Positions 14,291-48,131 of a DNA stretch of 64,000 nt are shown in pieces. The translations under genes were made by a program, and so were the position numbers. The first letter of the stretch is position 1, and each line of letters opens with the position of its first letter. Source of the DNA: Litomosoides sigmodontis (lineage: Eukaryota; Nematoda; Chromadorea; Rhabditida; Onchocercidae); NCBI GenBank assembly GCA_963070105.1, contig OY718806.1, forward strand, positions 10,318,190-10,382,189, given 5' to 3'. The notes beneath the pieces were generated by a model. The model had not been told where the DNA came from. It saw nothing but the letters and a program-made list of their open reading frames with translations, and made no database searches.

Positions 14291-15480
14291 CTAAAACAAC
14301 TTTTTTTTATCAATCAAAAAATAAAGCGTTTCCTATTGGAATCGCCGAAAACTTGAAATGAGAAATGGAATAAGCAATGTTTGAAATAATAAACGGTATT
14401 GTAAAAGTCGCAACTGTAGCTTGGAAATGGACGATATGCAAAAATCATATTTCTCACAATTTCAATTGTTTTCTTACGAAATTGCAAAACTTCTTGATTT
14501 CTGATTTGTACAACTTTCTTATATTTTATACCAACTGGAGCTGATCTATTAAGCAAAAATGAATTTCATGGAAGAGGTGGTGAGAGGAGAGGATGAACTG
14601 AGACTGCAAATATCGTTTGATTTTTCCAAAAGAGAAGCTGTAAATGTGACCTCTTGACATTAAGCACATGAGACTGAGGAGCAATGTGAATTGTCATGTT
14701 TGTTTGCAAGTGTTTAAAATGCTAAAATTGCTTCTTTTTTAAAAATTCCTCCAATAGTTGATTTTTCAAATAATTTCCCCATCCCCTCGTCTTTCCCGCT
14801 CCACATCTCTGTGTTTTAATGTGAAGCAGTGTGACGTTTTACGGCGATAAATCTGCGCGGACATGTCAATCTCTTTTCTGCCTCTTTCTTTCAGTGGCAC
14901 TGGAGCAGCTACAAGCTGTTCAGGGGACATCGAAGAGCAGGAGCGGAGGGGAGGAAGGATGGAAGCGGAAGGGACTAACTAGTCAGTCCATCAAACGATG
15001 GAATCAGAATCATAATGACACTATCTCAGTGAAGGATCTTTAAATGCCAGTGGCCAGTTTGCACTAATGTGAAGGAGCAAACAAACGGCGATCAACCAAG
15101 CCATAAGCGCCTATTCCCACCGCCATCTCCAACTCTCCTCCGTTCCGCCACGAACTTCCATCCACATCAAGCGACGAGATTAACAATGACAGTGTCAGTC
15201 GATTTCAGGGCAGAACAATGCACCATATTTCTGAATTAGTTGAATTCCGCACGTTGTAACGAGCTCTTCAACTTTCCGCACACATATATGTACATTTTCA
15301 TCCTCCGTCATTTCCATCCTCCCTAGCTGTCCGTTCTCGCATCGTAGCGTCACTGACGGCCGGAAGTATTAGGGAAAAAATGAAGCAATTGAAGCACATT
15401 TTCCCTCAAATGGAAGTCAAAAACAAGCAATATAATCACGATTTAATTGGTTTATGTTTCAATTCAACATGATATTATAA
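14291..15480. other. No gene seen; upstream region or intron of the FGFR-like gene
   Basis: No conserved ORF. From about 14.75 to 15.4 kb the sequence is noticeably less AT-rich than its surroundings and could be promoter or 5' sequence of the minus-strand FGFR-like gene, whose first exon must lie at or beyond this region. I found no hydrophobic ATG exon ending in the required phase. Confidence 0.4.
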
Positions 15481-15485
15481 TAACA

Positions 15486-17911
<2,426 letters not shown>

Positions 17912-20443
17912 TATTGTTTTAAAGTAATAAATTGTTACCATTTTTTTTTCTGAAAAAGAAAAAGCTGTAAAATGTGGTAAATTGTAATGAACCGTACGCC
18001 AGATACAGATCTCATAGAGAAAATGTTTTTTTCCTGTTCCATGAGTGAATCGAACCTATCATGCCTTCTATGGGGCATAATTTGCCACTGTTCTATTTTA
18101 ATATGTTAAATGATCCATGTAAATTTTGAATAATCTGGACGAATTGTAGACAGCTCCACAGCTTTAGTTTTTATGGGAATAATTTCTTTGTTTTAAATTT
18201 CAAACAATTGGATTAGTTTCACTGCACATATCCTTTTTCTCTGCTTCCTCCCTCCCTCCTTCTTTCTCACCTTTTTTTCTAGTAACTTCGCTTAATATAA
18301 AATGTAAAATTTATTTCCTCCTCCTCTGCAACTTTTTTCGCAAATAATTTCAGTGGGGCGGTATAGTTCAAAAGCTAGCGGTTTTCAACAAAAAGCGATA
18401 TTTATTCTTTCGTCTTCCATATTGTTATACTGCCGCGATGAAAAAAGAAACATTTTTCTTTTTAGATTGTCAAAATTTACATTACTCAAGCCGAAACACC
18501 TAGGTAACTTTAACTGAAGCAATTTGATGAAGCCTTGTGAAACAAAAAATTCAATTAAATGTTACTTATCAATTTGAAGATTTTACCCAATTTCTTCCTA
18601 GAAACCAATTTTTGTGTTCTATAAGATACAAATGCTCCTTATCATTTTTTAGTAAATTTTGAAGAAAATGGGAGAGAAAGAGAAAGGAGAAGGCATGAGG
18701 AAAGCAAAAATGCGTTGCAACTTCAAAGGATTATCCATTCCCCCTTATTATTTCACTGCTTTCATCGTTTAATGGGAATTTCAACAGAAAATTTGAAAAC
18801 CTTCGCTTCATCGGCTTTATACATCAAACATTATCTATTCATAACAAGGAAATGTGATCAGTGAAGAACGGGTGATAAGAATTTTAAAAAAAAAAACATT
18901 TTGCAGCGGGCATGCGCATATTATTTGCTTGAATGATAAAATCGCTCGAATGAATTGGAATTTTTCACCTTCTGTTAGAATTATTAAATAGATTTCATAT
19001 TCGAATTCACAGTTTTTTCAACGAAATTCGCACATAAAATCAGCTGATTACGTCTTACAGTTATATTTAAATTTGGGATACTACCAACATTTGCTAGAAA
19101 ATTTTGAGTCTCAGGAATTTTCTCAATAAAAATCGTGTGAAAAAAAAGAGCAGAGGTGGAGAAAATAAGTTTGTTCGAAATTAGTTAATGATTATTATGC
19201 AAAACTAAGTGACTGAATCCACTCCCATCCATTACTAAAGCATCAAAATCACTTTATCGATTTTGCCTTCCAAATTTTTCAAATATTGTGAACCATAGCG
19301 AATTTGAAAATTCTGCTAGTGCTTGAGAGATGGATGGTAATTTGACTTTCAGCTTTCTGTTGTGAAAGATCTTAGAAGAGCCCGGAAAACACTGTAAGTG
19401 GTCAGTTGTTGTATATTCCATTTGACACGGATATACACATACGTATACATTACTTATATAAATATAAAGTCATTCATTTTATTTGAAAAGTGAAGTATTT
19501 CATCACAACCACTCACCGACTTAGAAGCGACCGGGCCAGTGGAAATAAGCTATTGAAATGTTGAAATGAAATGATGACGGATAAAGCGGGTGAACTACGA
19601 GAAACATTCTGCAGCTCTAATAATATGACATACTCTCAAGAATATGGCACACTGCGAGACCTAATTGAACGGACTGCCTCCAATGTCTCAACGATATTAT
19701 TCGATTGGAAACATTTAACGAAAATTTATTGTTCTTCACGATTTCTAAATTTCTAACACCGGATGACATGTGGGTGAGCTCAGCAAGTGAATAGCAAAAT
19801 AGAAGAAAGGGACGGGGAAGGGGAAGTTAAAAAGAAGAAATTGGAGGATGTCTATTGCATGTGATTTTAAAAACTGTCCCAATTTCGAATAAATGATCTG
19901 TAAAATTTCATTTTATAATCGTACAATTATCAAAATAAGACTAACTTAACGATACTTGTAACGTTGTTGTATAACATGATTTTCCTACTCTAACGATGTG
20001 TTTTCACTGTCTTATTTCTTCTGTCGCTATGACATTTACCAAATTCTCACGATAAATTGATGCAAATTTCACTCACTACTTAATGACTGTAAAGTTATTT
20101 CCAAACTCTTTTTCTCAGAGGATTTCTGGGCAAAGGGAAAAGTTAATCTCAACGTAGCAACAAAAACGTTCATCATAATTGGTTTTATCGAATCAGAAAT
20201 GCTGTCAATTTATGCAACGATACGAGGGCTATGTCGGTGACAATTTCTGCTTCATGCAGAGAGAAGAATGAGAAAAAAGTGAAAGCAGTAAAGCATAATC
20301 GATAATAAGCAAACTAACATCGATGTTCCGTAACCGCTGCTGTTGAATGAGCTTGTTCCGGAACAATGAGCAGAATTGTGGTAATGAGCGGTAAGACAAG
20401 AAAGAATGATGAAAACGACGATGCATGAAGCGGCGCAACATAA

Positions 20444-20612
20444 ATGGTTGCTGTAATTGTTGCTGTTGCTGTCGCAGCAGCGGCAGCGGCCGAGGTAACA
20501 GTAGCAGAAGCAGTTGTTGTTGCTGTTGCTGTTGCTGTTGTTGCTGTTGTTGCTGTTGTTGTTGTTGTTGTTGTTGCTGTTGTTGCTATTGTTGTTGCTA
20601 TTGTTGCAGCAA
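20444..20612. repeat. Imperfect GTT/GCT (CAA/CAG) repeat
   Basis: About 170 bases dominated by gttgct units. Depending on frame it encodes poly-Val/Ala or poly-Cys on plus and Asn/Ser/Thr runs on minus. No flanking conserved coding sequence was seen, so it is treated as a non-coding opa-like microsatellite. Confidence 0.85.
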
Positions 20613-20903
20613 TAATGCTCGACAAGCAATACTTCATTCGCCACAACAATCCTTCCGCAACCCCCCTGTAAATATATAATTTATTGCCTGAGCAATAAAT
20701 CTATTTCGCTCCTCCGTGCACCACATTTCAATTCTCCGCCCGAATTTATTAGCCTCTCCCAACACCCGTCCCCGCCTACGCTCTACACGCCCATTTCCCC
20801 GTCCTCGTTTTCCTCCTTTCCTTTTTTGGTCACTTTATCGAGGACACGAAGAGGTTCGTGTATGAGTTTGGGTATCCATCTATTGGGTATCCATCTAACT
20901 TTT

Positions 20904-20925
20904 CCCCCCTCCCCCCCCCCCCCCC
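20904..20925. repeat. Poly-C run
   Basis: Six C, one T, then fifteen C. The complement could form a G-quadruplex; length is likely uncertain in any assembly. Confidence 0.95.
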
Positions 20926-22107
20926 ATTCCTCCGGCCAGCCTTTACTAACCCTTCTTTCGCGGCGAATGGTCAGTAGTCTGGAAAGCTAAGATGAAAATT
21001 TTCACCGGAACGATCCTTCTTCAGTTAGCAAGTTCTCCCACACTAATCTACTCACCACTACTGACCTCTACCAATATTTATTAATCTCCGGAACGGTTAC
21101 ACTCTCTCGGAATATACGGTACTTTATGACGAACCAATCGATTGGAGTGATTGACTGATTTTAAATTCTACGAATCACAACACTGTTCAAATAATCTTTG
21201 ATACTCAAGACTTTTTGTTCCATCAACAATCTATCAGCAGACCAAACGTGTTCTGTTCATTTGGCACGTTGCTTCCGACCAGTCTCGGTGACATTCTCGT
21301 TCTTCATTTTTAGTAAGCAAAAAAAGTGACACTGCCATGGATGGTAGTTTTTGATACAATTTCTTTATTTTCCCTGTTGAAAGGAAAAAAATGAGAAATT
21401 AAAAGTAAAGATTTCGTTAAAAATTGATCAAAATTCCTTCCTTATATCTAACAATTGAATAAAAACAGTCCGTGCAAAATTTCAATCTTACGATTGAATG
21501 GAAAATAAATGAGATTAAACAATGAATAACTTTAAAATCCCAATTTGAGAGAGAATACATGGAAGATGGGGAATATATATACATATATTGATATAGAATG
21601 CTAACACTCGTTCAGTGAAAGCTATTGAGAATGACACGTTTTGGTTTGATTTCATAATGAGATTTGCCGTCTGTCTCAAATTTCAGTGAAATGCAAATTT
21701 CGGTGTTGCATTGATTGGTGGGCATATTCTAGAGAATTCCCACTTTCGATTCCATTCCCTATTATCGTCATCTCATTTGTAACAACTTGAAGTATGATAA
21801 TTTGGACAATCAATATGTTCAGGTCGATATGCCAGCTTGAAGAAGGATGGATGAAAGAGCATTACGGAGAAATGAGGAGGAGGAAAGAGGAGGGAGGAAG
21901 GTAAGGAAAGGTGAATTCAACTCGGCCAAAATGTCCCATAAAACATTCCGGTGGGTAACAGCTTGTGAATGTACCACGAAAACAATTAATCTTTTGAAAT
22001 GACGACAAACTTTGTTATTTTCCTTCTCAAAAAAAAGTTTTTTCTCGTACAGTTCTAAACGTGCTGAAAAACCAGAAAACAGTTTTTCATTTCAATATTT
22101 CTGTACC

Positions 22108-22156
22108 TGTGTGTGTGTGTGTGTGCGTGCGTAGTATATATATATATATATATATG
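22108..22156. repeat. Adjacent (GT)n and (AT)n microsatellites
   Basis: A gt run at about 22108-22131 is followed after a few bases by a ta run at 22135-22156. Confidence 0.95.
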
Positions 22157-23532
22157 TATGCTTATTTTTGTTTGGTTTTTTGCTGATTGTTATTTGATAG
22201 GAAGAAATGATGGATCCCGTGGACATCTGTCCATCGATCCGTCAGCTATGGTATGTATGCTAAGAATCCTGGATATTTGTTGTATATTAATTATTCGCTA
22301 CCCCACCCAATAACAGCACCTGAGAAATGCTGTTCGCTAACCTATCTCCGTGCAAATGACTCCAACAAAAATCCTCAGTATCGCTCATTCCTCCGGTCCT
22401 CCTCATCCATTCCTTCAAACATAAATCATCCCTCACCAATATTCACTTTCGCTCTACAACAACAGACACAGACATACGTACATGCACATTCATCATCATA
22501 TCATTAATCACCATGAGCACTTATCATTTTGCGTACATACATATTGTTGATGACGCCATTCCTTAATTTACGATTGCTGATGTAAATAGTGCAAATGATT
22601 TATACTGTTAGAGGCAATTTTAACATTTAATTAGCATCTCTTATTTAGACGTTCAACTAGAGTGAGATGACAGAGTGACCTCAAGTCATATTTCACACCA
22701 AATAACAATTATTATTGTCAATTATCACTTGGTGATAGTGGATCACAAATGGTTACATCCAGATTAAGATTGCACTTATTCCAATAATTATTGCCAGATG
22801 CCGCTATTAGTATTAATTATCAGTAATTGTTATTAATTATCGTTATTATTAATTATTACCACCAATTTTCATTGTTATTACTATTACTATTTATAATATT
22901 TATGCACTTTTAGTGTAGGAAACTGAACAGCAATGATTCTACGCCTTTTATCAATCTGTCCCTCTGCTAATTAATTTACAGCGTGATGATAACCATCGCA
23001 CTTAATCATCCGTGACATTGCCCATTCATTTAGCAAACAATGATAACACACAGTCATCATCTCACTGGAAAGGAATAATGAAAGGAAGCAAAATATTTGC
23101 TTCAAAGATTTCCTCAACAATTATTCCACTTCTAGCAGTTCACCTGAGGTGTGAACGAAGAAAAAAATAAGGAAAGGGAAAATGTCTGCTTTCATCCATT
23201 CGTTATGCTAAGCAGTTGCATTTTGGCACATAATAATTACTTTGAAATGATTGGCGCAGAAGACATTTTTTGAGGAAGGAAAACTAATTGGTGTTACGGA
23301 AGTTTAAATACGTCGGTAACTAATCGTAATTAAAAAGAGCGGAATAAACATTAACAGTCGTCCAAGAAATGTTCATTCATTTCAAATTGCTTAGGTAAAG
23401 GGATGGGAGAAAAACTGGCTAATTGCAATTTATTGCTTTCCGTTAGCAGTAATGACGAGGGAGAAAAAATACCATCTACAATTTGCATATATTAAATTAT
23501 TTGTTAATGGAATTAGAATGACATAGTAGGAC

Positions 23533-23585
23533 AGGGGAGAGAGAGAGAGGGAGGGAGGGAGAAAGTAAGAAAGAGAGAAGAAGGA
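23533..23585. repeat. GA-rich purine tract
   Basis: Imperfect ga, gag and ggga units on the plus strand. Confidence 0.8.
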
Positions 23586-24012
23586 ATGAAATGATGAAAC
23601 CAACAAAAGACTAAGGGAAGTTGGATAAGGTGTATTGCATTATTCATTAGCATGAAAGGTAGAAAATTTGCATTATAACGTCAATTGTCGTAATTATAAT
23701 ACTAAGAGGTGGGATAGACGGACGCTAAAGAAATCTTTCAACGATACGATGGAAATTTTAAATTTACGAAATTAAGAGGCAAAAAAGGGGGTACAGTCGA
23801 GCTAATAAGAGAGATATGTTGAAATAACCTAGCCTTTTGCTAATAAATAACGTGAAAGTGGTCGTTTGTATAAAAATGATTTATTGCCTGTCTACTCATT
23901 AGGCTGGTGGTGTATTTAATGATGCTAGTACAGTGGTAGTAGAAGCAAATGATAATGCTGATAATGATTGTAGTGATGATGATGGAGCAGGAAGTTAAGA
24001 TGAAGTGGGGAA

Positions 24013-24026
24013 GGGGGGGGGGGGGG
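24013..24026. repeat. Poly-G run in a purine-rich patch
   Basis: Fourteen consecutive G flanked by further G clusters (ggaggg, ggagag), within the GC-richer block at about 23.9-24.5 kb. Confidence 0.95.
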
Positions 24027-24328
24027 AGGGTGGAGAGGTTGAGCGGAGCGGAGGAACAGGTGCACCTCCGTGACGGAGGAAAAGGGATTTCGTCGAGAGT
24101 TGCAGCCCATCCCGCGATGTGCGTCACCTTTCTCCCAGAGTCATATTGTACGTTGTTTGTTGTTTGTCCTTCTCAACAGAGCTTTTTCTCGCCATGTGGG
24201 CGTTTAGTGAGTTGAAGTAATTTGGAAAGAGATGTGGGCAATAGAGGACCGAGAGGACAAGGTAGAGTGAGCACTGGACTCAGCACACAACATACACAAT
24301 GAGAATGAGAGTCCATTATGTGTCAGGT

Positions 24329-24410
24329 GATGGTAGTAGTAAGTGGAATGGTGGTGGTGATGGTGGCAGTAGTAGTAATAGTAGTAGTACTACGTAGCAG
24401 TATTTGCTTG
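24329..24410. repeat. Imperfect GGT/AGT trinucleotide repeat
   Basis: Runs of ggt, agt and gat units over about 80 bases. Confidence 0.75.
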
Positions 24411-27400
24411 TCAATCATCGACGCCAATAGCTGAGAGAGAAAGATGGGAGAGGTACGTAAGAGTGGGTTCGGGTCGAGTGGTCATTCACAGTTGAGCAGT
24501 TGCGCACGAACTATCTCATAATGGGTCACTGAATAGCTTTCAGCTATGTAAGGTCCTCTGCAACGCATTTCCACAATCATATCATCGTCGTCATCATCAT
24601 CACAAGATAATACATCCTCAATCCATTATCATTATCCTATCATCTACCATTATTCTGTCATATTCGAAGAGAAACAAATGATCGAAATATTCCATACTGA
24701 CATTCATCATATTAAATATGTAAATTAAAATTTAATATTGAAAAATGCGAAACGAAATTGGACTATATGAATGAAGTATATATCGCAACTCAATTAGGCT
24801 TTATCATCCTCATCATCGATAATAATAAATGATTATTAAAATTCATAAGGAGAAGGCTGATGGAATATCTGCTGTGAAGAATCAAAGGGAAAAAATCGAT
24901 ATTGAAGAGAAAAAAGTAAATTTTAAAAGATGAAAAATGAATCCTCTTTTTTCATATAAACAATGTATGACTTTCGTGTATTGAAAAGTAGGAATAGTTT
25001 TAATGATAGGGAAGAGATTATTCAATTTAATAAATGTAAAATAAATAGTTGACCCGCTTGACCAAAGGGACACTTCGATGATTGATAATCGTAAATGTGC
25101 GCATCTACAATTCATAGATCGAGTAATAATCGCTTCTTGAATTGTGTGCGAAGACTTGCTTGAATGTTCAATGAAGTGTTACTGTTGTCGAGTGATTTCA
25201 TATGAAACGGTTGCGAACAATTTTCAAATTTGCAATATTAGAAAATGAGTATTCGTTTAAAGTACGCGATAAGAGATAATTATCGTAAAATGATGGATTC
25301 ATTGAGAACATTCAATAAAAGAAGCATCAATAGAAGCAACAAATTTGATCTTGTTTTATTTTTGGGTAATCGTATTTCAGCGATCGTTTCATTGATTTTA
25401 CTGACAGTATCATAGAAGTTTAACAGTTTCAATACAAATGAGGAATATTAAATGGTGAAAGCAGGAATCAGCAGTTTTTCTTTATTTGAATTACTTCTAT
25501 GCAAAAAGACGGCATAAAGGTTACGGTAACTTCTTTTTTTGGAAATAAACCATCTGCCACGTATTCATTCTTTTTTTGCAATAGAAATCATGGATGCTTG
25601 TCATTTTTTTACGAAATAAAGGGTCCATGCTTTTTGCAAAAATTTTGAAACATTTCGATAAAAATTTTTTTACATTTCTTTTTTTCGGAGAGGAATAAAT
25701 ATTGGCAGGCTAGGAAAATTCCTCCTTTTTTTTCTTTTTTTTTGAATTTCTTTAACTTCCGGACTAGCATCTGCTTCCTGCATTAAATGGAGGAGCATCA
25801 GTCACGGTAGATGATGGTACAACTGTCACCGTCACTTCTTTACTCATCAAGGCTTGTCACTCAAGATTCCGGGACAAACCGTTCCTTCCTCTTTTATGCT
25901 ATTTTAAGCTATTCCTATCAAAAAATTCAGTTCAAAAAAAGAAAGAGAAAGGTTTTTTGCGCCACTCATTCCACTTCATTTTTTGACAAATCATATTTCC
26001 CTTTTTATCCATATTTGTGGAATTTTTAATAACCAGTAATCAATACTACTACTCATTGCACATCAATTTTTCATTCTTCCAAAGATAGTAAATGTCGTCT
26101 CAGAATTTAATTGCCATTTATTGTTTTTTGCATCTTTGCGTATTTTATTAGCATTCGATCTTGAGGTAGTAATTCAGTGGATTTAAAAACTGTCTTCGCT
26201 TCTTTTCTCCTTAGTTTTGGAAGAAGGAATAAGACCATACAAGATAGCAGATTTTAACTTCAAAAGCTAAATTCACCTTTTTTGGGTTCGATATTTCAAA
26301 CACTTTGTAACTTTCATTTCCACTGCGATTAATGCAACAATATCCTTAGTTCTTCCATCTTGTAATTAAAGTTTATTAGCATTAAATTTAATGATAAATG
26401 CAGCCTTCGGTGATAAACGATTTTACAGAGCTGCTGTGCACTGAGTTGATTTTAGTTCTCGTCAGAGCTAAAAGTCAAATTAATTCGCGTGTTCGTCTTA
26501 ATTTCGAGACGAAATAACGAATTACCCTCCAATCATAGCAGTGAGAGATGAATCTGAGCAAAATAGCTCATAAATGTTAATGGAAATCTTCCTGAATGAT
26601 AATTTATATTCCTCACACTTTCTTCCCTCTTCTCCCACCCAGGAGAAGTTTTCATCAAGGAATTACTATTGTTTTAGGAGGACAAATTAGAAATTTCAAA
26701 ATAATATTTTACATGCTTCTCTCGCTTAGTTTTAAAACTGCTACAGTAGGCTGCTTTCTTGTCTCTTTATTTCATATACTTACGAATGAATATCATTATC
26801 ATAATACCAATGCCAAATGACAGTTATTGACATTTCAGCTGAAAACCGATCTCAAACATCTGCATTTACAACAACTCCGCAAACAATACTTTGTTTGTAT
26901 TGAACCTTAAAAAGTGGGATGAATTTTGAGCAAAAATTGAAAAGCTTAAAAGTATTTTAATTCTAAATATATGAAGTTAAATGTCATTTTTTACAGTTCA
27001 AATACTGAATTGATTGCTATCTTTTGTAAGGAATCTAGATTAAACTTCATCTGAGCGAGATTTAAGAGCAAAATGATAGCATCGGATCCCTGCAAATAAA
27101 AGTGTGCTAAATTTAAATTTCCGCTGTAGCTGTTGAAATTTCAAAATCTTTTTGTATCAATTGGCAATTTTTTTCAGTGGATTGTTTTTGTAGCGCTGTC
27201 GTTGAGAATATACTCAATATTAGTACTTTTACCTCACAACTAATTACATATTCGTTAGAGTCATTCGACGTTCTTCCCCTCAAGTATCTGATCAAACCGT
27301 GACGTGATTGAAACTGCCAAATGGTACTTGCAAAAGCGTCGCTCGGACCTCAGTTATTTCAGTGTCATCTTTGAAGGCATTGAAAAGTGGGAAGATTGAA

Positions 27401-27756
27401 ATACTTTTTTAACGCTTCCTCTGTACTTATCTGTTCGTAAAAATATAGATTTCTGTTTGGCTTGCGGATTCCAAATTTCATCCCAAATTCTTCAGATTTG
27501 ATTTTACAAAGACCTTTATTAATATGAAATGCAAAAGTTATAAAAATCGTGCCCACGAAACAAAACAAGGTACAGTTTTTCGGATGAAGAATATTTGTGA
27601 AACAATTTGAAAAATACATTCCGATTTTCGCCTTGGAAGACGAGTTCTCTTAGATTACGTTAGTTGTAAGATGTAATAAATAGCAACTTGATAAAATACA
27701 ATCAGTTCTGGCAGTGCTTTCAATTTAAGTCATTTACTTCATTTTTAAAATTTTAA

Positions 27757-28520
27757 TTCAGCAGTGAAACAACTGCGATTTGGTTGATTGGACCACTTCC
27801 AATCACCGATCTAACCATGTTTCTGAAATACACCGATTTAAACATGTGGTAGTTATTGGAAAAGGTTTCTTGAAATGGTTCGATACAGAAGAAATATTTA
27901 ATGATGCACATGATCAAGTGCACTGAAGAATAAAACTGCATTACGCAGGATGGCTATACCAGAATTCTCTTCAATTTAATAACTGCGAAGTTTCTAGAAT
28001 GATGGACAGCAATTATTGTTGGGTCAATGCTTGCTCAGGCGATTGTAACTGGTCCAAGTTCTGCACATAAGGTAGCATCATTGCTAATGATGTCAATAGC
28101 ACTTCTTTTATCAGGTTATTTGGATGTTCCAAATTAAACTTAGCATCGAAATCTGCGCTCATCTTTCCTTATAGTGCACTAGAAACAACGAAAATCAAAC
28201 TTCGTTTTTCTGCTTATTTCAATTCACCAAGCATGGAAACTTACCGAAAGTTAGACTAAAACTACAGTTTGAAATCAAAACTGTAGGTGAAACTATGACA
28301 CGAACCGATTATGCCGTATTTGATCTCAAGATCACTGCTATCGGGAGACCTACTCTGTACGCCGACGTGCTTACGTTAGTTAAACAGCAAAATTTACACG
28401 TCGAAAATTTCAAATTCACTTGAACACAATTTGCATGGCTTCACAATTCGTAGAAATTTGGTTACAAGTAAAACAACGCCCTGCTATATTTGGCTTAGGT
28501 GACAGATCAAACTTTCTATG
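27757..28520 (+). pseudogene. Possible decayed coding patch, unassigned
   Basis: Several stop-bounded plus-strand segments with protein-like composition lie close together in different frames. One (about 28004-28135) is hydrophobic and reads like a membrane span (VASLLMMSIALLLSGYLDVP), faintly like the late membrane helices of ABCG transporters. Another (about 28177-28422) reads FEIKTVGETMTRTDYAVFDL and beyond, with no family I know. Frames do not join with clear splice sites and each lacks a good start. It may be a degraded gene or transposon, or chance. Confidence 0.22.
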
Positions 28521-30097
28521 AGAAAGTATGGGCGTGTGAAAATTTCAAATCACAATTTGATCAATATATTCACATTTTTCAAGAGTCTAAATTTATAATT
28601 TCAAATTATCGTCGATAATTTGTAGTACTGGAAACCGCAAACAATGTTGAAGTATTACGGAGTTTGTCTTCACCTTCAGGATATATGTTAAAATAAGGCC
28701 AGACATGGATGGATAAGAAGGAAACGTAAATATTGTCACATGAGCCAAAATAGCCGTGCACTTTTGTAAACGAAAGAACATCAAATATACAAACAAAATA
28801 TTACTTTTTCTTTCCACTCATTGAGTTGTCAAAGTGAAGCAAAAAAAGGATGATACAAAAATTCAAAAGTATTTTAACGCATCAGTAAAATAGAGAAGTT
28901 TACGAAAATATTTTGTTGAAATATAGAAGAGACAAATATTAAGATAACAATAGCTGGCAATAAGCCTACTTTTTTTGGTTAAATTTCGGCGTTTCTCCAC
29001 CTGGAAATAAGCCCTTACCATGAGGCAAAACAACTGCTGAAAGCTTGATAATTGTATAAAAAATTTTCTACTGTTGAAAGACAATCCCTTTAGAAGAATT
29101 TCAGACATTTGGGATATCAAATTTCAATTCAAATCATAAGTCAAAATTGGCACTGCAATTTCTTTAAATTTTATTCATGAATTCCTACACATTCAATGGC
29201 ATATAGCAATGATGAAAATATGTTGAAAGCAGCAGTTATAGTCATCGAAATAATGCAAAATGTTATCGAAATATTAGTGTGGATGAGGAAAAGCAAACAG
29301 AGCCAACGGATGATAAATGCTGCGATAAAACGAAACACTAAACATTTAATCAACTGGCATTTCGACACATAAACGAGCAGTTAGACAAATAAGTTATACA
29401 ATTAGCATGCTATTTCATCCTGCATAATTCATCTCTTTGCTAAAAATATTTATGACTGGAAGTAGTGAACGAAATCTGCATCGCTCAAAAGTTCAAAAAA
29501 TAGAAGGCGAGTGAAATGGAGGAAATTTTATTGGGATATGATGAATCTATAAGTTTCTTTTATCGAATAGCAAGTATAAGATAAATATTAAATCAAAACA
29601 AGCATTTAAATATAATTCCAAAATTTGTATAAATACACCAATTCTGGATGCACCAGTCGAATTGAGCACAATGAAAAATAAAAGGAACGCTTCAGGCAGC
29701 CAAATAGGATGCTAAACGTTTGATGATTCAAGCGAATCCAGAATACTTTCCGTAATCTAAAAAGTGAGTTGTGACAGGATTCATGTATGACCAATCATTT
29801 CCGAGGTTCTATTTTTTCTTGATTTTGCTAAGATAACCTGTTCTATTAAGTCTCTAGCACTGACAAGCTTGATAAAAGCTCTTCACAAGCAACTATAGCA
29901 TTGTCTCACAACCCGAAACCTACAAGAAAAATTCCTGCAACAATCGGAAACTGCATCTACCCATAGTGTGCATGCCATCAGTGAATCGATTGCGACATTA
30001 TGCATGCATTATTGAAGTAATGGAAAGATCTAAAGGTTTGAAATGGATTGATAGCTGCGCACTATAAATTTTTCTGAATAAATTTTGTGAACAAGCT

Positions 30098-48089
<17,992 letters not shown>

Positions 48090-48129
48090 TGCCACCCGCT
48101 TGTTTGAAACAAAGAAAAAAATATTCACA

Positions 48130-48131
48130 CT
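48130..48131 (-). promoter_or_regulatory. 3' splice site before liprin-beta start codon
   Basis: In the minus sense a tcattttgcag acceptor lies 40 bases before the ATG at 48089. It fits either a nematode spliced-leader trans-splice site or an ordinary intron after a 5' exon. Confidence 0.5.

Larger units (their letters stand above)
17912..30097. other. Intergenic, no convincing gene
   Basis: About 12 kb without a recognisable gene. It holds several simple repeats (separate entries), GC-richer patches at about 20.7-21.1 kb and 23.9-24.5 kb, and a patch of apparently decayed coding sequence near 27.8-28.5 kb. The missing 5' exon and promoter of the minus-strand FGFR-like gene may lie here, as may the polyadenylation region of liprin-beta at the right edge. 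Confidence 0.55.

Noticed and set aside
20252..20649. Asn/Ser-rich and Thr/Ala-rich frames of 111-130 codons
   Set aside because: Both arise from the GTT/GCT repeat; flanking parts show no conserved protein or splice structure.
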